The notes beneath the pieces are model-generated. The model had not been told where the DNA came from. It was given only the letters and a program-made list of their open reading frames with translations, and did no database searches. From Oscillospiraceae bacterium (lineage in GTDB: Bacteria > Bacillota > Clostridia > Oscillospirales > Oscillospiraceae): DNA of 27,257 nucleotides. The stretch's first letter is position 1. Every line of letters starts with the position of its first letter. Location: the NCBI GenBank assembly GCA_020025715.1, contig JAHHRQ010000019.1, positions 1-27,257 on the forward strand, read 5' to 3'. Position numbers and translations under genes: made by a program. Positions 20,855-27,257 of the stretch are shown piece after piece.

Positions 20855-21133
20855 TTGAATTACTTTTTAGGTATAGTAGTCGGTCTTGTGTGGGGCGCTG
20901 TTATCGCTCTCATAAACGGCTTTTTCACCAAGCGCTGTGTTGAGAAAAATACTTCTTCCGCAATGACAACCGCAAGTATAGTTAAAATAGTCAGCTATAT
21001 TCTGGCCTTTGTGTTGGTATTTCTCCTTAGAAATGTTCTGCCTTTCAGCTACGAGGCCACGATTATCGGCACCGTTCTGGCGCTGTCCATGCTCCAGATT
21101 GTAATTTCTTACAGAATTGCAGGCGGCAAATAA
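20855..21133 (+). CDS. Small membrane protein, unknown (AtpI-like appearance)
   Basis: A 92-residue protein starting with TTG at 20855, preceded by AAGGGG at about 9 nt; no in-frame ATG gives a better start. It has three hydrophobic segments (about 3-24, 42-60 and 65-85), with KRC and K in the first loop. The FLGIVVGLVWGAVIALING opening resembles small proteins such as ATP synthase subunit I (AtpI), but no ATP synthase genes are nearby and the match is weak. It has its own promoter and a terminator. Function unknown. Confidence 0.65.
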   Translation: MNYFLGIVVGLVWGAVIALINGFFTKRCVEKNTSSAMTTASIVKIVSYILAFVLVFLLRNVLPFSYEATIIGTVLALSMLQIVISYRIAGGK

Positions 21134-21151
21134 AATACACTTAAAACAAAG

Positions 21152-21183
21152 AAAACCGGATGTGAATTTCACATCCGGTTTTT
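21152..21183. terminator. Bidirectional terminator between small membrane protein and alcohol dehydrogenase
   Basis: A 13-15 bp stem (AAAACCGGATGTG / CACATCCGGTTTT) with AT-rich loop has T runs in the plus direction (TTTTTG) and in the minus (TTTTC). It lies between two convergent genes, 18 nt from one stop and abutting the other. Confidence 0.85.
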
Positions 21184-21184
21184 G

Positions 21185-22399
21185 TTATGCTCTTATGCTT
21201 TCTATAAAGCTTCTGAAATCCTCTCTGTCCCATATCTGAGGTACGGGATAAAGGGGATTTGCCTCCTTCATGGCCCATGTGATTATCTGCTCAACATCCT
21301 TGTCCTCTATGACATCAACCTTATCCGGCAGACCCATTTCTCTGTTTGCCGCCTCAATCCAGTCTATAAAGGCATTGGCCTTTTCTTCGCTGCTGCTGCC
21401 CTCTATGCCGCACACATCTGCAAGATCTGCAAGGCGCTTATGAGCCTTTGAGCCGAACCGGCGCATAACCTTAGGCAGGAGAATAGACATTGCAAGGCCG
21501 TGGGGCATACCGTAAAGACCGCCTAAGGTGTGGCCTATGGCGTGGACGTAGCCCACACTGCCTCTGGTGAAAGCGCGGCCTGCGTAAAATGCACCGAGCT
21601 GCATTTTCTGCCTTGCCTCCACGTCGTTTCCGTCGTGATAGACTTTTAAAATGTTGTGGTAAATAAGATTTACAGCCTCTTTTGCAAGGCGGTTTTCAAG
21701 CTTTGTGTTGTAGGTGTGGTTTGTGTATGCCTCAACCGCGTGACACAGCGCGTCCATGCCGGTGGTGGCGGTGGTGTTGGGGGGCAGACCTACTGTAAGT
21801 ATGGGGTCGAGAACCGCGTATTTGGGGATAAGGCAGGGGTCGTTTATAGATGCCTTATGGTGGGTTTCACTGTCGGTTATAACGGCGGCAATGGTGGTTT
21901 CGGAACCGGTGCCTGCCGTGGTGGGAATTGCCACAAAGGGCGGCACTTCCTTATGTACCTTCAAAATGCCCTGAAGCTGGGTGATTTTCTTGTTGGGGTG
22001 GACAGACTTTGCGGCAACGCCCTTTGCACAGTCAATTCTGGAGCCGCCGCCCATTGCAACTATTACCTTGCAGCCCTTTTCCTTAAACAGCCGCCAGCCC
22101 TCTTCCACATCGTCGCAGGTGGGGTCGGGGTGGTCAAAGCCCAGAACCGTATAGCGTATATTCTCCTCATCCATGGCCTTTAACATGGGGTCAGCCTGAC
22201 CACGGCGTATCATGCCGGTTCCGGTTATAAACAGCACGTCATTAAGACCCTTGCTCTTTAAAAATGCCGGAAGCTTTCCGATAGAATTGGGGCCTTTCAG
22301 GTATTCCGGCATACGATAGGGAACTACATAGTTTGCAAGCTTGAAAACACCCTGATAAATTCTGCATCCGGTAATCAATAATGCTTTTTTAAATTTCAT
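21185..22399 (-). CDS. Iron-containing alcohol dehydrogenase
   Basis: A 404-residue group III (Fe-dependent) alcohol dehydrogenase that interconverts an alcohol and an aldehyde or ketone with NAD(P)H. The N-terminal nucleotide domain holds MGGGSRIDCAKG (117-127), a variant of the usual GGGSSIDTAK; IPTTAGTGSE follows at about 159-168. The predicted iron ligands match FucO spacing: D216 and H220 in GMDALCHAVEAY, H286 in GYVHAIGH, H300 in GMPHGLAM. The start at 22399 has AAGGAGG 5 nt upstream; a longer frame to 22435 would overlap moaD. It is the last gene after AOR and moaD, 13 nt from moaD, which suggests that its aldehyde is the AOR substrate. Substrate unknown. Confidence 0.93.
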   Translation of the reverse strand: MKFKKALLITGCRIYQGVFKLANYVVPYRMPEYLKGPNSIGKLPAFLKSKGLNDVLFITGTGMIRRGQADPMLKAMDEENIRYTVLGFDHPDPTCDDVEEGWRLFKEKGCKVIVAMGGGSRIDCAKGVAAKSVHPNKKITQLQGILKVHKEVPPFVAIPTTAGTGSETTIAAVITDSETHHKASINDPCLIPKYAVLDPILTVGLPPNTTATTGMDALCHAVEAYTNHTYNTKLENRLAKEAVNLIYHNILKVYHDGNDVEARQKMQLGAFYAGRAFTRGSVGYVHAIGHTLGGLYGMPHGLAMSILLPKVMRRFGSKAHKRLADLADVCGIEGSSSEEKANAFIDWIEAANREMGLPDKVDVIEDKDVEQIITWAMKEANPLYPVPQIWDREDFRSFIESIRA

Positions 22400-22412
22400 G
22401 CGCGCCTCCTTT

Positions 22413-22646
22413 TCAGCCGCCGCATGACGGCACAAGGAACATCACCTCGTCACCGTCATTGAGTTTCTGGTTAAATTTCTTTGCTTTTCCGTTTATAAAC
22501 ACATTGCAGCCCTTTAAAGTTTTGAGGTCAATTCCCGATTTTTCCGCTGTCTCGGTATAAAGCTGCTTCATGTTTTTTGCATTGACCGTTACTTCCTTTA
22601 CTCCCGTATCAAGACGGAGCAGACCGAAAAAACGAACCCTTATCAT
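22413..22646 (-). CDS. moaD: MoaD/ThiS-family sulfur carrier
   Basis: A 77-residue ubiquitin-like protein of the normal MoaD length. It begins IRVRFFGLLR, a typical MoaD first strand, contains VFINGK and DGDEVMFLVP, and ends with the essential Gly-Gly that is adenylated and turned into a thiocarboxylate. It would give sulfur to the molybdopterin dithiolene together with a MoaE subunit. Its ATG overlaps the AOR stop by ATGA, an intimate coupling suggesting a carrier dedicated to the AOR cofactor. The adenylyltransferase and MoaE-like genes are in the upstream part of the same strand. Confidence 0.88.
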   Translation of the reverse strand: MIRVRFFGLLRLDTGVKEVTVNAKNMKQLYTETAEKSGIDLKTLKGCNVFINGKAKKFNQKLNDGDEVMFLVPSCGG

Positions 22647-24553
22647 ATCACTTTAAGCCTCTTTAAAAGCCTTTCTCCGGGGATGCCGTCCTTTGACCAG
22701 CCCCGGGCATGGTAGTAGGTTTTCTTCATCTTTTCAAGGGGTACTTTGGTGCTGGGGTCTTTGGGGTCCTGAGGCACATCGGTAAGGCGCTTGGGCAGTT
22801 TGTCGTTCTTGGCGCTTATGCCGAATTTGCAGTCTATACTGCGCTCAGTGTTGTAGCCGCGCTCTCCGATACGCATGAATTTGCCTAAATTCATTTTCAT
22901 TCCGGTGGCATATTGAAGCATGGTTGTATGGTGGATAATGGGGAGATTAAAGAACAAAATCCCCGGGAATTTATTTGCAATTCGTATGGCCCAGCCGAGA
23001 TGGGGAATGGCTTTATTAACAAGCTTTGATACCGGGTGGTTGGGCTTTTCGATTAAGAAGGCTGGGAGAACGCCGAAGGATGTGAAAAGGCACTGTCCGG
23101 AGGCGGAAATTGCCTCCATTAAATCCTGAAACATCATGGTGAAATCAGCTTTTCCCTTTGGAGTTTGAGGGTCTATATCAAGTCCCAAACCTTCCAGAAC
23201 CACAAGGTAGCCGCCGTTTAAGTGACAGCCGCCGCGGTTTGAAACGGCGTAGCCCAAACCCTGACCTACTGCCCGCCTTGGCTCGTAGGCAGCAAGTTCC
23301 AGACCTTTGGAGTGCATGGCAAATTCTTTGCCGCCGTATTTGTCGGAGAGCCGCTTTGAACCCTCCGCCAGCTCGTCGCCTATACCGCGGCGGTGGGCTA
23401 TATCGTCAAAAATCTGTGACAACTCATCGGTTTTACCGAATTCAAGGCCGCAGTTCCAGATACCCTTTTCGTTTGCCTCCATAGCCCATGCAATGGTGTT
23501 TGCACAGGAAATGGTATCCATGCCAAGCTCATCCAGCTCATAGTTCCAGTCCAGAATTTTCTGCATGTCGTTATTATGGATGTTGCCGCCTAAAAGTCCC
23601 AGAGTTTCAAGCTCAGGGCCTTTTACGTTCTGCCCCTGCACCTTTACCGTTCTGCCGCAGCGTATGGGACAGGTGAGGCAGCCCTGATTGCGGACAAGGT
23701 AATCTTCGGCAAGGGTTTCGCCGCTTACCATGTCGAAATCATCGTATGTGCCCTTGGAGTAGTTATCGGTGGAGAGCAGACCTCTTGCCTGCATGGGGCT
23801 TACAAGGCCGGCAGTTCCCACTCTGGGCATCTGCTTTCCAGTGAGGGGGTGGGCTTTCAGGTAGTTAAACCAGCTTTTGCACCACTCAATAGTGCCCTCT
23901 TTATCGTATATAGGCACTTCCTTGCTGCCGGTTACTGCAATGGCCTTTATATTTTTCCAGCCCAGAGCCGCGCCCATTCCGGTGCGGCCTGCGGCTCTTT
24001 CGTCGCTTATTATGGAGGCGTATTTTACCAGATTTTCTCCCGCCGGGCCTATGACTATCATGCCCAGCTTTGTTTTAATTCCGGTCTTTTCCTTTATGGC
24101 CCTCTGACATTCTCCGGTTTTCATGCCCCATATATCCTCGGCGCTGTGAAACAGAAATTCATCATCCCGGATTTCTATCCAGCAGCGCTCAGAGCATTTA
24201 CCGCTTATTATCAGTGCGTCATAGCCTGCCTTTTTAAGGTAATATCCGAAGCTGCCGCCGCAGTTTGAAGAGGCCACAATCCCCGTCTGAGGTGAGAGGC
24301 CGGATATATCAAATCTTGCGGAGCTGGGCGCTCCGGTGCCTGTGAGAGGGCCGGTAGCAATAACAAGCCAGTTATCCTCGGAATAGGCGGTTTCTGCGCC
24401 TGTCAGGTGGTCAAAAAGTATTCTGGCGGCCATGATTTTGCCGCCGATATAAAGCTCTCGCTGACGGTCTGTCCACGGGTATTCACTCACTTTTCTCGTG
24501 CTTAAATCCAATCTTACGACTTTTCCCATATATCCGCCGTACTGGGAGACCAT
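22643..24553 (-). CDS. Aldehyde:ferredoxin oxidoreductase (tungsten/molybdopterin)
   Basis: A 636-residue enzyme of the AOR family, oxidising aldehydes to acids with ferredoxin as acceptor, or the reverse with low-potential electrons. The N-terminal domain (GGYMGKVVRLDLSTRKV, ATGPLTGTGAPSSARF) binds the bis-pterin. The [4Fe-4S] ligands are visible as CxxCxxxC at C292, C295 and C299, with the fourth Cys probably C488 (ASGQCLF). Other family blocks are RTGMGAALGWKNIKAIAV (about 190-207) and GPELETLGLLGGN (about 312-324). Length is normal. The start at 24553 follows AAGGGGG by 7 nt; Met9 is an alternative. It has its own promoter within a dyad, and overlaps moaD by 4 bp. Metal choice (W is usual in this family) and substrate are inferred. 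Confidence 0.94.
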   Translation of the reverse strand: MVSQYGGYMGKVVRLDLSTRKVSEYPWTDRQRELYIGGKIMAARILFDHLTGAETAYSEDNWLVIATGPLTGTGAPSSARFDISGLSPQTGIVASSNCGGSFGYYLKKAGYDALIISGKCSERCWIEIRDDEFLFHSAEDIWGMKTGECQRAIKEKTGIKTKLGMIVIGPAGENLVKYASIISDERAAGRTGMGAALGWKNIKAIAVTGSKEVPIYDKEGTIEWCKSWFNYLKAHPLTGKQMPRVGTAGLVSPMQARGLLSTDNYSKGTYDDFDMVSGETLAEDYLVRNQGCLTCPIRCGRTVKVQGQNVKGPELETLGLLGGNIHNNDMQKILDWNYELDELGMDTISCANTIAWAMEANEKGIWNCGLEFGKTDELSQIFDDIAHRRGIGDELAEGSKRLSDKYGGKEFAMHSKGLELAAYEPRRAVGQGLGYAVSNRGGCHLNGGYLVVLEGLGLDIDPQTPKGKADFTMMFQDLMEAISASGQCLFTSFGVLPAFLIEKPNHPVSKLVNKAIPHLGWAIRIANKFPGILFFNLPIIHHTTMLQYATGMKMNLGKFMRIGERGYNTERSIDCKFGISAKNDKLPKRLTDVPQDPKDPSTKVPLEKMKKTYYHARGWSKDGIPGERLLKRLKVI

Positions 24554-24581
24554 AGGAGCACCCCCTTATAACTTTAATTTG

Positions 24582-24657
24582 ATTATATGTTATGCTTTAA
24601 ATAATTACAATGATTTAAAGCAAGCTATATTTCACGAAAATGTACCTGAAATTTCAG
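24582..24657 (-). promoter_or_regulatory. AOR promoter with operator-like dyads
   Basis: On the minus strand TTGTAA (24605-24610) and TATAAT (24582-24587) are 17 bp apart, about 30 bp before the AOR start. A perfect inverted repeat GCTTTAAAT-N10-ATTTAAAGC (24594-24621) covers the -35 and spacer, and a 12-bp palindrome CTGAAATTTCAG lies at 24646-24657. Repressor or metal-sensor binding is plausible but unproven. Confidence 0.65.
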
Positions 24658-24694
24658 AGAATTAGCATAAAGTCAAATTCTTAACAATGAATTG

Positions 24695-25087
24695 TCAATA
24701 AAGCTCAATTTCCTTTACAAAGCGGTCCTTAATCCCGCCCACAAGAAAATTGAGGGCATCAATAACATGGGGGCGGGTGTCGCCGCCTATAAGCACATAC
24801 ATAATGTCGTCGCCCGCTTTAAGCGTTCCCTCGTTTAGCCATGCTCTGGCGTAGAATATACCGGGGAGAGCTAAAGTTTCCTGCCTGAGTTTTTCAACGC
24901 CCTCCTTGTCATAGGAAAAATCCATGCCGATAACTTCCGGCATGTTTTCCTTTCCCTCCCGCACTTCCTTTTTGGCGGTGGAGCGCACAACGCCGTTGTG
25001 GACAAGGTACATTCCGATTTTAGGCAGGCTTTCGTCGGCCTTGGCCTCTTTCAGCCACTGATCCATAGAAGGTATATTCTTTCCCAT
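24695..25087 (-). CDS. MoaE-like molybdopterin synthase catalytic subunit (divergent)
   Basis: A 130-residue protein that resembles a shortened MoaE: VHNGVVRSTAKKEVREG (29-45) corresponds to the GxVR segment, MDFSYDKEGVEKL (55-67) to the LEYEAY region, and RAWLNEGTLKAGDDIMYVLIGGDTRPHVIDALNFL (81-115, in two conserved blocks) to the HRxGxLxxGexxvxVxvxxxHR core. K120 and K125 may be the counterparts of the catalytic lysines, though five residues apart instead of the usual seven, and the W-K-K/R-E ending is absent. It lies 12 nt after the ThiF-like gene, inside the molybdopterin cluster, which supports the call. AAGGAG stands 8 nt before the ATG. The divergence leaves some doubt. Confidence 0.7.
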   Translation of the reverse strand: MGKNIPSMDQWLKEAKADESLPKIGMYLVHNGVVRSTAKKEVREGKENMPEVIGMDFSYDKEGVEKLRQETLALPGIFYARAWLNEGTLKAGDDIMYVLIGGDTRPHVIDALNFLVGGIKDRFVKEIELY

Positions 25088-25099
25088 TTTCCGTTCTCC

Positions 25100-25765
25100 T
25101 TATCCTATCGAAAGACTTTCAAAGTCCATATTCATTAAATCCATGCAGTAAAGCTTACCGCTCTCAACTGCCTGCCCGCAAAGCACCCGCAGACAAAGGG
25201 CGCTTTCCATGGCGGCGCACATGGCGGGGGTAAAGGATAAAATCCCCTCGTCGGCTGTCGGTGTTTTTAAAAGCTTGTTAAAGCCCTTGCTGTCGGGTAA
25301 GATTACTGCCGCCTGTGCCATCCAGCCGGAAACCGAGCCGTAGATGTATGGTACATTTGCCTTTTTACAGGCATCGGCAAGAATTTTACGGGCTTTAATA
25401 TTGTCAAGGCCGTCCAGAACCGCATCACAGTCAAAAACGGAGCGGAAGGCGTTGGAACGGTCTATATATGAGGTGGAATATTCAAGGTTTACGGAAGGGT
25501 TAATCTTCTTTGCTCTGTCGGATGCGGCAAGGACTTTAAACATGCCGAGATTGTCGTTTTTTGCTAAAAGCTGGCGGTTGAGGTTGCTGTCCTTAAAGCA
25601 GTCTCCGTCCATAATGCGGACAGAGCCTACCCCCAGCCTCAGCATATATTCCAGCAGATAGCCGCCCAGACCGCCGCAGCCGGCGATTAAAACTCTTTTG
25701 CCCTTTAGCTGCTCCTGCTGTGCAGAGCTTATGGCAGGGAGATTTTTTATATATCTTGCGTCCAT
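25100..25765 (-). CDS. ThiF/MoeB/HesA-family adenylyltransferase
   Basis: A 221-residue E1-like enzyme: nucleotide loop GCGGLGG at 30-36, the acidic residue after the second strand in MDGDCF (D53), and the ATP-binding N-L-N-R-Q at 61-65, followed by FDCDAVLDGLDN (near 112-122). It would adenylate the Gly-Gly end of MoaD so sulfur can be loaded. It is shorter than MoeB and lacks the paired CxxC zinc motifs, as in the short HesA/MoeB forms common in Clostridia. It is the first gene of the minus-strand unit with moaE-like 12 nt downstream. The start at 25765 has GGAGG 8 nt upstream and a consensus-like promoter. Confidence 0.9.
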   Translation of the reverse strand: MDARYIKNLPAISSAQQEQLKGKRVLIAGCGGLGGYLLEYMLRLGVGSVRIMDGDCFKDSNLNRQLLAKNDNLGMFKVLAASDRAKKINPSVNLEYSTSYIDRSNAFRSVFDCDAVLDGLDNIKARKILADACKKANVPYIYGSVSGWMAQAAVILPDSKGFNKLLKTPTADEGILSFTPAMCAAMESALCLRVLCGQAVESGKLYCMDLMNMDFESLSIG

Positions 25766-25794
25766 TCTATCGCCTCCGTATCAGTATAAATTCT

Positions 25795-25822
25795 ATTGTA
25801 CAAAGAAACCGGGGCAAGTCAA
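25795..25822 (-). promoter_or_regulatory. Promoter of ThiF-like/MoaE-like genes
   Basis: TTGACT (25817-25822) and TACAAT (25795-25800) with a 16-bp spacer on the minus strand, about 30 bp before the ThiF-like start. It lies back to back with the moeA promoter. Confidence 0.75.
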
Positions 25823-25839
25823 TAGATGAATATAAATAC

Positions 25840-25868
25840 TTGTGGAAAATATTCCGGAGCGGTATACT
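25840..25868 (+). promoter_or_regulatory. Promoter of moeA
   Basis: TTGTGG (25840-25845), 17 bp, TATACT (25863-25868). The predicted leader is only about 25 nt, too short for a Moco riboswitch. Confidence 0.65.
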
Positions 25869-25899
25869 TTATTTATATCAGTTTTTCGGAGGTGTAGAA

Positions 25900-27111
25900 A
25901 TGCTGAATGTTAAAACACCGGATGAGGCGCTGAATATAATAAAATCTCAGTTTTCAGCCCTTGATAATTTTGAATATCTGCCTTTGAGCGAGGCTTTGGG
26001 AAGAACCCTTGCCGAAGATATAAAGGCGGAGGAATATGTGCCGGATTTTGACCGCTCCACTGTGGACGGCTTTGCCTTTAAAGCTGCTGACAGCTTCGGC
26101 TGTTCAGAGGCTATCCCCGCAATTTTTACCCTTGCGGGAGAGGTGAAAATGGGCGAAAAGCCGGAATTTACCGTAAATAGCGGAAATTGCGCCAAGATAC
26201 CTACCGGCGGCGCTGTACCGAAAGGTGCAGACTGCGTTCAGATGCTGGAATACTCCGAAAACTACGGCGACGGCAGCATAGGCATAATGAAAGCCCCCGC
26301 CCCCGGACAGAACATCATTTCCCGGGGGGATGACGTGTACCCCGGAAAAACGGTGCTTCAAAAGGGCAGCGTTTTAAGACCTCAGGATATAGGCGCTCTG
26401 GCGGCGCTGGGAATAGTTTCCGTGTCGGTGGCAAAGAAAATTAAAATCGGCATAATTTCCACAGGGGATGAGCTGGTAAGGCCGGAAGAAAAGCCGAAAT
26501 TCGGTGAAATAAGGGATGTAAACGGTCCCGCCGTGTCGGCACTTTTAAAAGAATACGGGGCAGAGGTTCGGTATTACGGAATAGTCAGGGACGATGAAAG
26601 GCTGCTTTACTCATGGTGCGAAAAGGCGCTGAGAGAATGTGACGGACTTATAATTTCCGGCGGCAGCTCGGTGGGGCAGAAGGATGCAGCAGAAAAGGTG
26701 ATTTCCTCTTTGGGAGAGGTGATTTTTCACGGCATTGCCATTAAGCCGGGAAAGCCCACAATTCTGGGAAAAGCAGGGGGAAAGCCTGTAATCGGCCTGC
26801 CGGGGCATCCTGCGGCGGCCTTTTTAATCACAAAGCTGTTTGTCCTGCCTTTGCTTAATGCGCTTACAGGGAGAATTGACAGGGCATACAGCGTAAATGC
26901 GGTTTTAAGCGAAAATCTCAGCGCCAACCACGGCAGAGCTGAGATTGTAAGCGTTAAATTAAAAAAAGAGGGAGAAAGGCTTATTGCAGAGCCGGTGCGT
27001 GGTAAATCCGGCCTTATAAGTGTGCTCTCCTCCTCAGACGGATATTTTATTATAGAGCGGGACAGGGAAGGACTGCCGCAGGGTGCGGAAGTTCAGGTCT
27101 ATATAAATTAG
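25900..27111 (+). CDS. moeA: Molybdopterin molybdenumtransferase MoeA
   Basis: A 403-residue MoeA, the enzyme that inserts molybdate or tungstate into adenylated molybdopterin. Recognised segments are FDRSTVDGFAFKA at 50-62, IPTGGAVPKGADCV at 100-113, GIISTGDELV at 184-193, the MPT-binding ISGGSSVGQKD at 252-262, IKPGKPT at 281-287 and GLPGHPAAA at 299-307; the C-terminal domain IV follows. The ATG at 25900 follows GGAGG by 7 nt and gives the usual MoeA N-terminus; a longer frame from 25720 overlaps the ThiF-like gene and is not supported. It is divergent from the ThiF-like gene and followed 9 nt later by another MoeA-like gene, so both probably belong to a cofactor operon continuing to the right. 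Confidence 0.94.
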   Translation: MLNVKTPDEALNIIKSQFSALDNFEYLPLSEALGRTLAEDIKAEEYVPDFDRSTVDGFAFKAADSFGCSEAIPAIFTLAGEVKMGEKPEFTVNSGNCAKIPTGGAVPKGADCVQMLEYSENYGDGSIGIMKAPAPGQNIISRGDDVYPGKTVLQKGSVLRPQDIGALAALGIVSVSVAKKIKIGIISTGDELVRPEEKPKFGEIRDVNGPAVSALLKEYGAEVRYYGIVRDDERLLYSWCEKALRECDGLIISGGSSVGQKDAAEKVISSLGEVIFHGIAIKPGKPTILGKAGGKPVIGLPGHPAAAFLITKLFVLPLLNALTGRIDRAYSVNAVLSENLSANHGRAEIVSVKLKKEGERLIAEPVRGKSGLISVLSSSDGYFIIERDREGLPQGAEVQVYIN

Positions 27112-27120
27112 GAGGTCGAA

Positions 27121-27257
27121 ATGGCTTTTAGATACCTGAGTAATACCTCTCTCAATGAGGCAAGGGAAAATTATATAGAAAAACTTCGGGAAAATGGCTT
27201 TTGCGGAAAAAGCGAGAGCATAAAGGTGCAGGATGCCTGCGGCAGAATAAGCGCCGC
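27121..27257 (+). CDS. Second MoeA-like protein, 5' end only
   Basis: The frame starts with ATG at 27121, preceded by AGGAGG, and is open to the right edge (45 residues visible). The text NTSLNEARENYIEKL followed by SIKVQDACGRISA fits the first domain of MoeA proteins (the usual LxEALGR motif reads QDACGR here). It lies 9 nt after moeA in the same operon. Many Clostridia carry two MoeA-type genes, the second often fused to other domains; whether that holds here cannot be seen. Confidence 0.65.
   Translation, partial: MAFRYLSNTSLNEARENYIEKLRENGFCGKSESIKVQDACGRISA

Noticed and set aside
25720..25899. N-terminal extension of moeA
   Set aside because: It runs through the ThiF-like start and both promoters; the ATG at 25900 has a strong ribosome site and gives a standard MoeA N-terminus.
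25869..25899. Moco riboswitch before moeA
   Set aside because: The predicted leader is about 25 nt, far too short, and no paired elements are visible.

Overview
The window looks like a chromosomal stretch of a Gram-positive anaerobe in the class Clostridia, probably a gut Oscillospiraceae/Ruminococcaceae-type bacterium. The reasons are strong AGGAGG-type ribosome sites, Firmicutes-type class II GalT, an LCP cell-wall protein, a YolD/UvrX-like polymerase pair, a tungsten/molybdenum aldehyde:ferredoxin oxidoreductase, an iron alcohol dehydrogenase, and the absence of outer-membrane genes. No insertion sequence, prophage or CRISPR array is visible. The assignment is an inference from gene content, not a database match.

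Layout. (1) 1-5340, minus strand: TetR-type regulator, DUF308 membrane protein, MMPL/RND-type exporter, and a large secreted LxxG-heptad/coiled-coil protein cut by the left edge. (2) 5464-8548, minus: a radical SAM/SPASM-like protein and galT, each with its own terminator. (3) 8709-10373, plus: translesion polymerase and YolD-like partner, overlapping by GTGA. (4) 10517-10590, minus: tRNA-Gln(CUG). (5) 10724-16134, plus: a second MMPL exporter overlapping by ATGA with a secreted, membrane-anchored GLUG-repeat protein; this repeats the exporter-plus-surface-partner arrangement of region 1. (6) 16144-19158, minus: a three-gene ABC importer of the TrpXYZ type behind what reads as a complete ribosome-mediated attenuator. 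(7) 19332-21184, plus: LCP protein and a small membrane protein. (8) 21185-25822, minus: ThiF/HesA-like adenylyltransferase, MoaE-like protein, AOR, MoaD, iron alcohol dehydrogenase. (9) 25840-end, plus: moeA and the start of a second MoeA-like gene.

Main discovery. Upstream of the ABC importer is an unannotated 18-codon leader ORF (19100 to 19044, minus) reading MAFVNFAAAYYYYYFVTR-stop, with five consecutive Tyr codons, its own Shine-Dalgarno, a hairpin system covering the ORF, an alternative antiterminator pairing and an intrinsic terminator just before the importer. This predicts control by tyrosyl-tRNA charging and points to tyrosine, or an aromatic amino acid, as the cargo of a family usually discussed for tryptophan. 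The promoter that drives it lies inside a perfect 11-bp inverted repeat, suggesting a second, repressor-based control layer.

How the genes fit together. ThiF-like, MoaD and MoaE-like proteins would form the dithiolene sulfur of molybdopterin, the MoeA proteins would insert metal, and AOR would be the client. The alcohol dehydrogenase in the same operon suggests an alcohol-aldehyde-carboxylate redox route. The two MMPL modules probably act at the cell envelope; their cargo cannot be read from the sequence.
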